The notes beneath the pieces are model-generated. The model was not told where the DNA came from. It was given only the letters and a program-made list of their open reading frames with translations, and did not search any database. From Aselliscus stoliczkanus (Eukaryota; Chordata; Mammalia; Chiroptera; Hipposideridae), in contig CM066728.1 in NCBI GenBank assembly GCA_033961575.1, forward strand, positions 32,674,352 to 32,738,351: a DNA stretch of 64,000 nucleotides, read 5' to 3'. Shown here in pieces: positions 47,776-59,126 of this stretch (position 1 is its first letter; the number at the start of each line of letters is the position of its first letter). The position numbers and the translations under genes were made by a program.

Positions 47776-50392
47776 TTAAGTAAATGTGTTTTTCGATTTT
47801 CTCTAATGATCAGATTAAATGGGAAGCTTGCTGGGTAGACAGGTGGATTTACTCTTGAGCTTGTTTTGAACATAGGAGGTGGGCCTTTACCCTGCTCTGT
47901 ATGTGCTGCCCAAGTTCCCCAGGGCAATCTGACCATCTGTGGGTGCTCATTTCAGCCTTAGCTCATGAGCCTGTTTCTGCATGAGCTTGTAAGACCAAGG
48001 GCGCTATTTCCAGATGGTATCTGCCCAACAAAACTCCTGCAAGGTCTGTAGGGAGGCAGTGGCTGTTACCTTCCTGGGTCAGAGGAGACGATCAGGGAGG
48101 CAGTATCTGGGAGGGGTTATCCATGTATCTTTTTTTGGGTCAAGCTGAGGAGCACATCAGTTTTATATCAATTTATGGTCCTTAGCAGCCATTCAGGCTA
48201 GTGGCGGTCACAGGGCAATGCATTTCAGCCTCATCTGAGAATAGGCGTGGTGCTAAGAGTGGTAGAGGAATATAAATAAAAGTATCCTTAGGGAGGTAAC
48301 ATTGCAGAGGGAAGGTACTATTCACTGGAAGTGATTAAAGGCCCATGTAACATTCAAATAAGATGTGTTAGGAGTTTGAGAAGTGGTTGGGGAGGGGTGC
48401 TGTCAAAAAGAGTCACTGTGGACTGGAATGATCGAGAAAGGCTTTCTAGAAAAGGCAGTGCTTTGAATACCATTATTCAATTGTAAAATAATGAAAACTC
48501 ACCTAACTTGGTAGCATTTATTGTCCTGGGTCTTGTATGGCCCTGAGTATTTAGAATTCTGATCACGGTTCTGTCTCAGCTCCCTGTGTGTCATTGTGAG
48601 TATGTTTCCTGGCCCATGAAATGTTAGTGCTAACAGCCACCTGCCCTGTGGATGCCTAATGATGAATAACTGATGGTAAACATTCTGGGTAAACTTGGTG
48701 GTGCTGTTGCTAAAGGCTTAACAATGCCAGATGATTAAATACAAGTGGGTTTCTGAGACACGAAACAGTGATAGTGATAGAAAGCTCAGGTATGCTTGAA
48801 ATGGTGTCCAGTCAATTCAGGAGGAAGCTCTTTTCTTGGGTATGCTAGTTACAAGGGGGAATGTAGAGAGGTGGAATCCACTGGGGACCATTTACTCGTA
48901 TTCAATCCTTCATGTGTTACATGGCAAAAAGCTGGGTAACATTAAGGGAATTTAAAACATCATTAGCAGGAGTGTTGTTTTGGTGAGTTCATGGCACACA
49001 AACCTGACCTGGAATCTGTAAATTTTCAGGAATACAGACATCCAGCTAGATTTGTATCACAGAGTTTATAGAGCCCTGGAGAAGAACCTTAAGGCAGGTT
49101 CACTCTCCCCCAAAGATCTGACTCATCACTGAATCTACATCCTCATGTTTCCAAGCACAAGACCCCCTTATATGCACTTGTTTGTTCCCTTAATGTGAAA
49201 CAGATTCAAATGAAGTAGAAACCGTGCACCAAAAACCGACAAATGAAGAAAAACAACAGAGCACTGATTGCTATTCATACAGAGAGCACACCATGCTTTA
49301 TGCTGGCCTCGGATTACCTATGGCTGGACAACCGCTGCACACCAAGCTGCCTAGATACCACAGGGCCAGCTCTCCTGCCCTTTAGGACTGGGGCAATCCT
49401 GCTGACTAAGGGAACAAGAAGAGGTCAGGGTTCACTCAGTCAGTTCTGGACATCAGAGGGGTTGTGTGGCTATTTTTGCACAACAGTATATTATTCTATA
49501 CCAGGCTACAAACTCCCTGATAAGAGACTGTATAATGAATCTGGAGTCGGAAAACAATAAAAACGAGGCTAAAGGAACACAGTAATAACATTTCCTTGAG
49601 GTGATATTTGCAGTACTTTTGCAAATATTGACTCACTAAGTATGAAGCTGAAAAGCAAACCTGGTTTGTAGCTAAGCCAACCATGTTAAGTGTTGGGTAC
49701 CCCCTGTGTAAGTTTTTCTGTTGGCCCTGGATTCGAGCATAAAAGGAGCACTCCTTTATATGGAGCCTGCAGTCTTCCTTGGCAGCCATGCTCTTCTCTG
49801 CCCCATCTAAATGCATAAAGGCCTTTTCTTTTCTGGATTAGAACAGCCTTTTCTCCCAGTGATTGGAAACATGAAGAGGCAGGATCAACTAAATAGGACA
49901 ACGTGTGATCTTATAGAAACAATCGTTCTAGTTTCATATGGAAAAGTGCTGTTTTCTTTTCCCTGTCCCTTACTTGTCTGCACTAAAAGGACCTAATGGG
50001 AAGTGTCCTTGTCTTGAGAGAATTTGCTGATTACGGCTGGCTACCCCATGGAAATTCACTACCATTTGGTTTGTTAATCATCCTACTAAAGGCTGAGTAG
50101 GCAAAAAATATATAGAGATTCTAAAAGAACAGGAAAGAGAAGAGGCAAGTGTCTTGGAGGAAGCTGCTTAGTGAAGAGGCGATTGTCTTGTGGCAGGAGA
50201 AGAAAGAGGTCTTATGGGTCCTGGGGAAGGGAATGCGCTCCTCTTTTGGTTCAGGAACCCAAGGATGTGGCCAGTTCTGCAGGGACATGGTGGTGTGGTG
50301 TGACTGAGGAGATGGAGACACATGCTCTGGGGTTCTTGGTCCTAGAAGCAATTTCTGTGCCTTAAGCACGGGTAGGGAAGCCATTCTCAGGG

Positions 50393-50394
<2 letters not shown>
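47776..50394. other. No gene seen; unassigned
   Basis: Contains copy 1 of the 43-bp repeat. The 105-codon frame at 49243-49560 begins with that repeat and has no family features. Confidence 0.5.
49261..49303 (+). repeat. 43-bp dispersed exact direct repeat, copy 1
   Basis: Begins gcactgattgctattcatac and ends ccatgctttatgc. It is identical to 52095-52137. Neighbouring bases differ on both sides (a/t here, c/a in copy 2). Confidence 0.95.

Positions 50395-50436
<42 letters not shown>
50395..50436. repeat. (GT)n microsatellite, 21 units
   Basis: Uninterrupted alternating purine-pyrimidine tract. Confidence 0.98.
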
Positions 50437-50438
<2 letters not shown>

Positions 50439-51023
50439 CCCATCAGGGTGGGGCTTCCAAGGGAAAACCAGGTTGATTCGTAGAAAATAGAGAGATATGG
50501 TACTTCTTGCACGCCCAAGGAAAAGGACCGGCTCTAGGCATTTTTCATCCATGTCCCAGCTCAGACTGGCCTACACATGTAACTCTGTAACTCAAACTCT
50601 CTATCTGGCACACACAAGGGCTAATCCAGATTTTGTGGGGCTAAAAGTTATTTAATCTGGGGTGCCTTCTTTAAGAAAAAGAAAACAAATTCATAGACAT
50701 AAAATTAGCTCCTTGGAAGGAGCCTGTGCAACTGAGGAAATCTGAGCTTAAATTTCATTAGTTATGTGATAAATCCTCCTCAGCTAACATTATTACATTT
50801 TGTCCCAGTTAAACCAGTAGAAAAAGAGCCCTAAAGGGCTCTTCCTCACCGTGCATAGACATTCTTCCTTCTCTTGAAAATATCTTACACTTCCTGATTT
50901 TTCCAGCTTTCCACACCATCCTAACAAGGGAGACTCTGAAAATGAGTCCGGTCACAATTTGTTTGTTTGAAGGCTTACTCTCTCCCTTATCTAGGTTACT
51001 CAACTATGTGTTTCCCTTTTATT

Positions 51024-51057
51024 TTTAACACATCTTTTATTTTAACACATCTTTTAT
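51024..51057. repeat. 17-bp perfect tandem duplication at a SINE insertion site
   Basis: Two copies of tttaacacatcttttat. The second overlaps the target-site duplication of the SINE at 51060. Confidence 0.93.
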
Positions 51058-51059
51058 TG

Positions 51060-51245
51060 GGGCAACCAGTTAGCTCAGGTAGTTAGAGCGCAGTGCTCAT
51101 AACACCAAGGTAACCGGTTCGATCCCCGCATGGGCCACTGAGCTGCACCCTCCACCACTAGATTGAAACAACAGACTTGGAGCTGACTGGTCCTGGAAAA
51201 ACACATTGTTCCCCAATAAAACTTCTTTTAAAAAAAGAAAAAAAA
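51060..51245 (+). mobile_element. SINE with tRNA-Ile-like head
   Basis: ggcaaccagttagctcaggt agttagagc..., gtgctcataacaccaagg, ggttcgatcccc, then a body with ccaccactagattgaaaca and the shared 3' end ttgttccccaataaaactt. Near-duplications atcttttattg (51049-51059) and atcctttattg (51246-51256). Confidence 0.88.
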
Positions 51246-52094
51246 ATCCTTTATTGAAGAATGAAAGGCTTCACTACTTTGGTAATCTCTCTCCCCGCTA
51301 AGTTTCAGCCTTCTTCTATATGTAGCCCTTCTGAAAAGAAAATTTTAGCATTAGCAAGCAGTCCAGAAGATTGTGGGAAGGAAGGAAGGGGACTTCCCAT
51401 CACACCTCACTGGAACTCTTTCTCTGAACTGGAAGGAAGACTGATTTGCTCTCTTGATGATGAGAGTAAGCCTAGCCCCATCTGAAGCACAACAGAGTTT
51501 CCAAGACTTTCTCACAGCTGGAAGAACACTCATGTTTACGTAAATGGTCAACATTCTCAGAATCCCTGCAGTGGAGAGATGAAGAGCTTTTTTTGGTGGC
51601 TTTTGCTAGAGAAGGCACTAAGAGTCCGGTTTCACCAAGAGAGGGGCTCGTTTCACTGAAGACACGCCAACGACTGTCATCGATTCTAAAGAAAATTCAC
51701 TGAGAAGAATTCCAAAATATTCTGAGCATGGTGTTTATGCTCCTCATTCAGACATTTGGTTTCATTTGAGAAAAGCATTCTCATTGTTTAGGAATTAGAC
51801 CTCGCATATATTTAAAGAAAAATACCCCAGAATGTTTAAAGGTGTAGTGTTTTATGCATAAAATATTGTTTACCTTGGTTGACATTTTCTAATCGTCTTT
51901 GCATTGGGCATAATGCATAAAGAAATAGCAGACTCTTACAGTAGAAAAGGAAAACCTTATATTTGTTTTCCATAGTTGGGTTGATGACCATTCCTTTATT
52001 TTCTTTCCTTCTTAAAAAACAACTGAAAATCACAAGTCTTCAGAAGAGGACTAGAAATTGAAGAAATAGCCTTGACCTCAGGTAGAAGAGCAGC

Positions 52095-52137
52095 GCACTG
52101 ATTGCTATTCATACAGAGAGCACACCATGCTTTATGC
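52095..52137 (+). repeat. 43-bp dispersed exact direct repeat, copy 2
   Basis: Same 43 bases as copy 1, placed 2,834 bp downstream in the same orientation, immediately before a MIR-type relic. Confidence 0.95.
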
Positions 52138-52290
52138 AGGAGTCAGGGGGCCTGGGATCCGGGCCCCCTTCGGCCACTGGCCAACCAGTCAGGGGACTTG
52201 GTCCATGTCCTCAAGCTCCTTATTATTCATTAGCGATGAGGAGCCGGGCGAGGTCATCCCTCAGGTCCTTCCCAGCTCTAGTGCTTGTTT
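52138..52290 (+). repeat. MIR-type relic adjoining the 43-bp duplicated block
   Basis: ggagtcagggggcctgggat ccgggcc, ggacttggtccatgtcctca, aggtcatccctcaggtcctt cccagctcta. It starts directly after the 43-bp block. Confidence 0.6.
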
Positions 52291-52599
52291 AATAATTTTC
52301 CTCTGAGAGTTCCAGAGCCTTTCCATAACTCACAAGGCTAAGAGTCCATTTAGTGAAGCACAGAGGCCTCAGCTGTGCTCTCATCACATAGAGCTAGACA
52401 AGCTCAGAAAGATATTTCAGCCAAAGGTAATATGGGAACAGTATGTTCAGACACAGACTGGGGAGAGCTAATAAAATTCATCATCCTGATGATTCAGGCC
52501 TTGGAATGGGGCTGCTGTCCAGCTTGGGGCTTGCTAAGGAAAATGGGCTTTTGGTAAGAATGCTAGCGTTATGAAAAGGTGTGCAGGAAGGAAGCCTAA

Positions 52600-52765
52600 C
52601 ACCAAGGGTGGGCCAACTCTGCCACAAACATCGTCTGACCTTTGGCTTAGTCCCTCACCTCTCTGGGATACTATGTGTGAAGTAAGGGTAGTAAGATCCC
52701 TGTCTTGTTCAGCAGCTTTAGATAAGATCAGAACACATATGGAAGTAAAGGGTTTGAAAACCATC
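52600..52765 (+). repeat. MIR relic
   Basis: ccaactctgccacaaacatc, cctttggcttagtccctcac ctctctggga, tgtgaagtaagggtagtaag. Confidence 0.6.
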
Positions 52766-53289
52766 CCATGACACATAATAGAAGGATAGTGATCATGTTT
52801 GAAGGGTGCTGCTGCCCCTGTGCATGGCCTAGGGGATTTCAGCACAGAGATGAAGTGGGACGAGCCTGGGACAAGGGAGGAAGAGCAGCAGGTCAGGTAA
52901 AGAACAGGATTGGAAGACTGGTGAACGCAGGGGAAGGCTCCCACCCTGGAACCAACTTCAGGCTGGAGTCTTTGGAAGCTCTGAGCCTACTGTGTCCACT
53001 TCCAAAGCCCTCCTGTTCATCAATGCCATGGTCTTACTGGTGGAAATGTCTGTTGTGCTGTTTCTTCTAAAAAGAAAATGATTGGCTATGGGACTACAGG
53101 TGGGATACCTGATGTCCCACCCTTGGACTCTCTTGCCTTGTGAGACACATGTGACCCTGCTTGGTGGCTCCTGACATGCTGCACAAGAAGCGGATGCCTT
53201 GATCACTCCATAGGAAGGGGCTTCATAGACTAGAGAGGTAGTGACAGTGCTTGGATAGAAACCAGCCCAAATAATAACAATAATAATAA

Positions 53290-53410
53290 TCATTGTTACT
53301 CTTTGTGGAGTACCATGTGCCAAATGCTGAGCTAAATGTTTTACATATATTTGCTTGTTTAACCTTCACAGCTACCCAATGAGCTTGTTATGTTATTATT
53401 TTACTCAGGT
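53290..53410 (-). repeat. MIR/L2-type relic
   Basis: gagtaccatgtgccaaatgc tgagctaaatg, tttgcttgtttaaccttcac agctacccaatgagcttg. Confidence 0.6.
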
Positions 53411-54388
53411 TGAGAGTTCATGGAAACTAATCCTAGGAAAGGCCATAGACCCCTACATCTCCTAGCTTATCTTTGTAATAGAATCAACTGCAAACCCAGT
53501 TGGGCCTCTAAATTTTATCCTGAGTAATCGTGCCGTTCTGCTTCTCTTGGGTCCACAGGTTCTTCTGTCAGCCCAACATTGTCTGGACTTCAGCAGATTC
53601 CCAAAGAATCAAGTGGATCTTGAGCAGTAAAGAGACCAAGGCACAAGAGTGATCCCAAAAGAGCCTGATTTGTTGCCTTTTTTCAGTAAAGATAAAATGA
53701 ATTAAATTCAATGTAATAAAAAACAGTAGTTCTGCACTAGTCAAAGAAAAGTAAGATGGCTCTAGAGAGGACAGAAATGATATGTTATTGACCATTCCAG
53801 CTACTTGTGTGCTGATGCTGGCCTTCAAAAGCCAATTGTGTACATCTCTTTCCAATTCCACCTTCAGTGAAGTTAGGTTGGTAGCTTGAACTTGGTCAAG
53901 GTGGGTGTATTAACACCATGGAAAATGGCAAACACTGCAAATCAGAGCTTTATTTCCCTGTAGAGCTGGTTGTTAAACATGTATCTGCACTGATTCTAGC
54001 CCCGTTTCTCATTTTTCCCCTCAGTCAGTTGTAGGCCTCTATGAAGAGTTGTTTCTGAAATGTGGTGTCTAAAAGGAGGTCTTAATTCTACATATGCAGA
54101 TATTCTATATGAATTAAAGGAGATATTTGTACCTGTGCAGGTGAAGACCTCCACTGAAAGTTGCTCCATCACCAAGCATGCTCAAGACAATTGAATAAGA
54201 GCGATGGGACCTTGCTGCCAGTGCCAGTGGAGGCTCTTGCTCTCAGAGCTCTCATCTGTGCCTGCAGGGAAAGGATCTGTGGTCAGCTTCCTTTGGCAAG
54301 GTCTAGTGGCTCAAATTGTGATAGTGAGACTGCATGTATTTGTAAATGATCTTATCCTTTTCTAGTTTTTTTTTTTTTAAATATACAT
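53411..54388. other. No gene seen; unassigned
   Basis: No repeat or exon recognised. Confidence 0.45.
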
Positions 54389-54622
54389 GATTTTTTTAAA
54401 AAAATTGTATTGGGGAACAGTGTGTTTTTCCAGGACCCATCAGATCCAAGTCAAATCATTGTTTCAATCTAGTTGTGGAGGGCGCAGCTCAGCTCCAAGT
54501 CCAGTCACCATTTTCAGTCTAGTTGTGGGGAGTGCACAGCGCATCATCCCATGCGGGAATCGAACCAGCAACCGTGTTGTTAAGAGCATGCACTCTAACC
54601 AACTGAGCCATCCAGCTGTTCC
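54389..54622 (-). mobile_element. VES-type SINE
   Basis: T-rich start, attggggaacagtgtgtttt, gttgtggagggcgcagctc, tcgaaccagcaacc, head complement ctaaccaactgagccatcc. Target-site duplication is not clear. Confidence 0.82.
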
Positions 54623-56706
54623 CTTTTTAACCTTTTAAGATAGCCTACCAACGATAACATGGATAAATGAATGGAAGCACAGAGCTGAACGCATTCATTT
54701 GAAGAACATTTTTGTCAGATCACCTACTTTTCAACTCCATCTGCATTCACCAGAGATGACATATGCAATGCTATCTGTAGTGTCACCTCCATTGATTTTC
54801 CATGGAAATAGGGGCTTGGAATAGAATGGAGAAATAGAATGACAGGTCACCCCCACACCTCGGTTTTTTTCTTCCAGAGTCTGAAATGGAGTGGAAGCAT
54901 GTGTGTCTCAGCTGTTCTCCTAGCTCCTTCCTTTCTGTATCCATGGAAGTGCTCCTGGGGAAGTGGAAATATCTATTAGACACTTAACCCAACATCCTTT
55001 AAGCAGGCTTATAAGAGAGTTACACTAGGCAGCCTTTCTTACAAGGCCCCTCTGGTTCAAAGTTTCTGTGCCTCAATAACTGTTGTGCGTGGGGTCATGG
55101 CACCAAAATCAACTCTTGACGGGTGCTTTTCAGAACTGTTGGAGGGAGGACTGGGGTTTTTGTCCTAATCCTCCAGCTGGTTCAAGATCTTTGTTCTTTC
55201 AAAGGCTGCGCGCTTCTCTGATTGGGATATAGCAGATGGAAGGATACCTTCTCTCAGATTTTCTAGTAAACTTGCAGCCAGAGCTGTAGTAAAAATAACA
55301 GGAGATTAAATGACCTGAGCGGGCAGCAGCTCACATGGTGTGGACAGGGGAGCGCTAGGACAGCTGTGAGGCCCTGCCTGGAACATTCCTGCTTCTGCTG
55401 GGCACTGCTCCTCGTGTGGAGGGTCTTATATAAGACTTGGTGTCAGCAGCCTGCCCCCTTCCTGCTGGGGCAGTTCATAGGATACAGGATTAGCTGGCTG
55501 AAGCCCCACTCTATTTCTGGAATGCAGAAAGTTCAGCTGAAGGGTAGCCACTGGAAAGATATTCGTTTACTCCATTGAAGGGAGCAAAGCTAGAGACTCC
55601 TAGGGAGAAAATTATTTTAGGAGACCATTGTGTACAGATAAGCCAAGAACATTGGGGAGCGGGTAGGGTGAAAAAGTAGAGCGAGCGAACAAACTTGAAA
55701 AGTGACTCCGTTCCTTCCTTCTGTTGTCATACCCTTCTCTGGCTACTGTGCAGATTCAAGTCCAGGATTTTAAAAGTAGAATTCATCCGGTAAGCTGGTG
55801 AAATGAGTATGACTTTGTCTTTGCCACCAATTTACACTTACGTTGGGATATCCATCATGCATAAATAAGTACAGTAACTTCTGATTATTCAACAACCTGG
55901 GAACCTCTGTTAGTCCAAATACCAGATCTCCACACCAGGTCAGACATTTGTTATTACAGTCAGATGGTGGGGAGGGACATTGTCATCATGCATACACTGA
56001 TCCGTTTCACTGCCTCACTAGGTAGTTAATTCCTTCAGGACAGAAGGAAGTAGGTGGTATGATGATCATTTAATGTGGCTAATTAAGAAAAAATTATCTG
56101 AACTCATATGTCTTTGGTGGTGGTGATGATAGTGTGTCTGCATGTGTGTGTGTGTTGGCAAAATGGGTGTGTGGAGTCTGTTGGAAACGACAGTCTGGAG
56201 AGTGAGTAGGTTCCAAACTGGGGTGGGGAGAGCCAAGTTGGGATCCAGGAACAGGAGGTAGCAACTAGCAACCAAGGCAGGTTGAAAGTGGAGACATTGA
56301 GGCATGTGAGCAGGGGCAAATCCAAGAGGCAGGAACCAAATCCGAATAGGGAGCCCTGAGAGCAGGAAAGGATGGAGAATGGGAACCAGGAAACAGGGCT
56401 CTGAGCAAATCCAGGACATTCCTGAAGGCTCGAGGTTAGCAGAGAGCTTGAGGTTAGCAGAGAGCTTACGCACCACGACCCCAGGGGTTGAGGGGAGCAA
56501 GGAGGAAGGTAGAAAACGCAGAAAAGGGGGCAGATTTGAGTACTTGTTAGACCACTGGTTGCCAATTGAAATGCCTATAGGCTTTTGTATGTGTTTTAAG
56601 TTGTCCATACTAAATTTCTTTTAATGGTAAGAAAAGAAGAGATGGAGGAGAAACCAACAAGTTAAAAAAGAGACTTAAACATATCTACCAATTGCAGTAT
56701 AGGGAT
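54623..56706. other. No gene seen; unassigned
   Basis: Contains only the 18-bp tandem duplication. The long minus-strand frames at 56066-56608 overlap each other in different frames, reflecting purine-rich plus-strand composition. Confidence 0.5.
56432..56467. repeat. 18-bp perfect tandem duplication
   Basis: Two head-to-tail copies of gaggttagcagagagctt. Confidence 0.95.
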
Positions 56707-56721
56707 CTGATTTGGATTCTT

Positions 56722-56821
56722 TTTTTTTAAGGGCAGTGTCACTGGCCCTCATATGTGGGACCCGAACCGGGGCCACTGGCTTCCCAAGCCAGCGCTTAAC
56801 CACCGTGCCACTCGGCCGACC
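56722..56821 (-). mobile_element. Short tRNA-like-headed SINE
   Basis: aagggcagtgtcactggccc to ccactcggccgaccc. Perfect 15-bp duplication ctgatttggattctt at 56707-56721 and 56822-56836. Confidence 0.92.
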
Positions 56822-57384
56822 CTGATTTGGATTCTTGATTCAAGCAAATCGTTAAAAAGTTTGTAAGACTTGGAAGGTTGAACCCTGACTTTTTGTATTA
56901 AGGAGTTATTATTTTTACATGTGCTGATGGCATTGTGGTATTCTTTAAGAGTCCTTATTTTTTTAGAGATACATGCTGAGATATCTGTAGATGAAATTAT
57001 ATGACTGAAGTTTTCTTAAAAAAAAATGTGGGGGAGTGGGAGAGAACTTGCTGAAACAAGACTGGCCCTAAGTTGATAGTGATTAAAGCTAGATGATGAG
57101 TTCATGGGGATTCATTATACGTGGAGCCAAAGCTTTCCTTGTGAGGACAGATGCTGGTTCCACGTACCAGGAACTTTTCAGAGCTACACGCCTGCTCTGC
57201 TCCTGCAGATGAACGTCCCTATGGCTCTGGGATGAAGGTATCCAAATGCCCACATTAACAGAGAAATGAAACAGAGCCTCAAGAAGATGGGAGATGTAGG
57301 GGAGCATTTTTGTTTGTTTTAAATGTATATATGCAGCTCTTTCTGCTAAGAATTGAAAAGAAGCATTTTGGAATTTATCAAGCT

Positions 57385-57850
57385 GAGTAATGATGTGTGG
57401 GAGAGGCTAGTTGCTGCCTTCTCTTGTTTTTCCTCAGAAGCTGAATTCTAATTGTTTGGCAGGTTTCATTGCCATTCAAACCTTTCCCATCCCCCTTATC
57501 ACGACGTGTGGCCATGTGGTTTAGTTCTGGCCATTGAGATGTGAGCAGAAATGTTATGTGGGACTTTCTGGAGAGCTCCTTCGAGGGAGCTGACTCTTTT
57601 AGGCGGCGTGCCCCTCTTCCCTTCTCTCTCTCTTTTTCCTGCTGCCTGGAATGCAGTTGTAAGGTGGAGCTGGTCCATTCTAGACCATGAGATAGCCTTG
57701 AGGTTGGAAGCCACATGCCATATGTGGCGGAGCAGAGAGAAGGAAGAAGCCTAGGTCTCTGATGACTCTCTCAACTGCCTGCCTTGGGACACATTTTGCA
57801 AAGTGAGCATAAAGCTTCCTGTGATTAAGCCAAAATTACTTTAGGTTTTT
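57385..57850 (+). repeat. LTR-like old repeat, subfamily unassigned
   Basis: gtggtttagttctggccatt gagatgtgagcagaaatg, ctttttcctgctgcctggaa tgcag, gcataaagcttcctgtgatt aagcc: layout of old MaLR-type terminal repeats. It appears interrupted by the SINE starting at 57851. Confidence 0.45.
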
Positions 57851-58382
57851 GTTTTTTTGTTTTATTTATTTATTTATTTTTTAAAAAGATTTTATTGGGG
57901 AACTGGGGGAGGGGAACAGTGTTGGGGAATTGCAGGAGGGGAACAGACAAGTTGTTGTTCTTCAGTCTTCGTTGTGGAGGGCGCCAGTCGCCACCTGGCT
58001 TCCTGTTGGCAGTTCGTGACCTCTAAGCTCAAGGTCCCTAGTTCAGTCTTAGTTGCAGGTGGACATAGCCACCATTCCATGTAGGACTCGAACCAGCTGC
58101 CTTGTTGTTAAGAGCATTCGCTTTATCCTCTGAGCCATCTGGGCGGCAGCTCAGCTCAGAGTGCTGAGTTCAGTCTTAGTTGCGGTTGGACATAGCCCAC
58201 CAATGACCAGCCAATCTTGTTTTTATACCAGCTGAGCCATCCTGCCACCTGTTGGCAGCTCAGCGACAGATCAGCTCGGGCGCAGCGTTCACTGGCCCAT
58301 GTGGGAATCTAACTGGCAGCCCTGTTGCTCAGAGCACACGCTGTAAGCCAACTCTTAATCCACTGAGCCACTCGGCCAGCCC
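57851..58382 (-). mobile_element. Longest VES-type SINE, with several tRNA-like blocks
   Basis: The 3' end is at 57880-57930 (agattttattggggaactgg). The body contains three internal tRNA-related blocks, seen as actcgaaccagc near 58086, a degraded one near 58230, and the head complement ctgagccactcggccagccc at 58362-58381. Perfect 14-bp duplication tactttaggttttt at 57837-57850 and 58383-58396. Confidence 0.9.
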
Positions 58383-58429
58383 TACTTTAGGTTTTTAATT
58401 TATATGCACAGGTCTTAATGATTTTGGAT

Positions 58430-58740
58430 ACAAGTGCCTGGTTATTGGTAATAAATAAAGCACTTTCTATTTGATATAATCTATCAAAAATTAATGTATA
58501 TAGAGTCATTGACTTAGCAAATCCAGTAGGAACTTCACCCTGTAGATACATGAAGAAATAGCATTGTTTGCAAAAACAAACACTGTAAACAAGCAAAGCA
58601 TCTGTGCTTGGGGACTGGTTACATGAAGGACTCTTCAGTGGGATATTAAGCAGCCATTCAGAGAATGAGATAGATCTGTGTGCATTGCTATGAAAGAGCA
58701 TCAGTTTGTATTACTGAGTGAAAATGAGTAAGCTACAAAA
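58430..58740 (+). repeat. Old L1 (L1M-type) fragment
   Basis: gggatattaagcagccattc agagaatgagatagatctgt and actgagtgaaaatgagtaag follow the order of the L1 ORF2 3' region in plus orientation. Confidence 0.68.
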
Positions 58741-58749
58741 GAGCATGTG

Positions 58750-58858
58750 TGGGCTGGCCGAGAAGGGCGGTGGTTATGAGCTGGCTTGGGATGCCAGCGA
58801 CCCCAGTTCGGATCCCACATATGAGGGCCAGTGACACTGACACTGCCCTCTAAAAAAA
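58750..58858 (+). mobile_element. Short tRNA-like-headed SINE (left arm of an inverted pair)
   Basis: gggctggccgagaagggcgg to actgccctct with an A-run. It contains a duplicated 'cactgacactg'. Duplications aaaagagcatgtg (58737-58749) and aaaagagtatgtg (58859-58871). Confidence 0.88.
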
Positions 58859-58879
58859 AAAAGAGTATGTGGTTTGATC

Positions 58880-58880
<1 letters not shown>

Positions 58881-58923
<43 letters not shown>
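58881..58923. repeat. (TG)n microsatellite, about 21 units
   Basis: Pure tract located between two inverted SINEs. Confidence 0.98.
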
Positions 58924-58925
<2 letters not shown>

Positions 58926-59009
58926 TTTTTTTTTTTCCCCTAGGAGGAAATAAAAACCTGTTAACCAAAGCGAAAGAAGGCCAGGGAATTAGTGTGGAGG
59001 GAGAGTTTT

Positions 59010-59111
59010 TTTTGGGGGGGGAGGCAGCGTCACTGGCCCTCATATGTGGGATCCGAACCCGGGCCGCTTGTGTCAAGCTAGCTTTTGACTATCATGCTAC
59101 TCGGCCAGCCC
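59010..59111 (-). mobile_element. Short tRNA-like-headed SINE (right arm of an inverted pair)
   Basis: gaggcagcgtcactggccct to ctactcggccagccc. Duplications tggagggagagtttt (58995-59009) and tggagggagactttt (59112-59126). Confidence 0.88.
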
Positions 59112-59126
59112 TGGAGGGAGACTTTT

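Noticed and set aside
49243..49560. Small gene starting in the 43-bp repeat
   Set aside because: The 105-codon frame shows no family resemblance, and copy 2 of the repeat is not followed by a related frame.
50121..50552. 143-codon minus-strand frame containing a His-Thr repeat
   Set aside because: The repeat is a translated GT microsatellite. The frames over 58881-58923 and 63248-63305 are rejected for the same reason.
56066..56608. Overlapping 180- and 153-codon minus-strand frames
   Set aside because: Two different frames are open over the same purine-rich DNA. Neither has domains, splice context or a plausible start, so composition explains them.
911..59126. CRISPR-like array from dispersed similar units
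   Set aside because: The similar units are SINEs with target-site duplications and A tails, in both orientations and kilobases apart. Nothing resembles short regular repeats with spacers.
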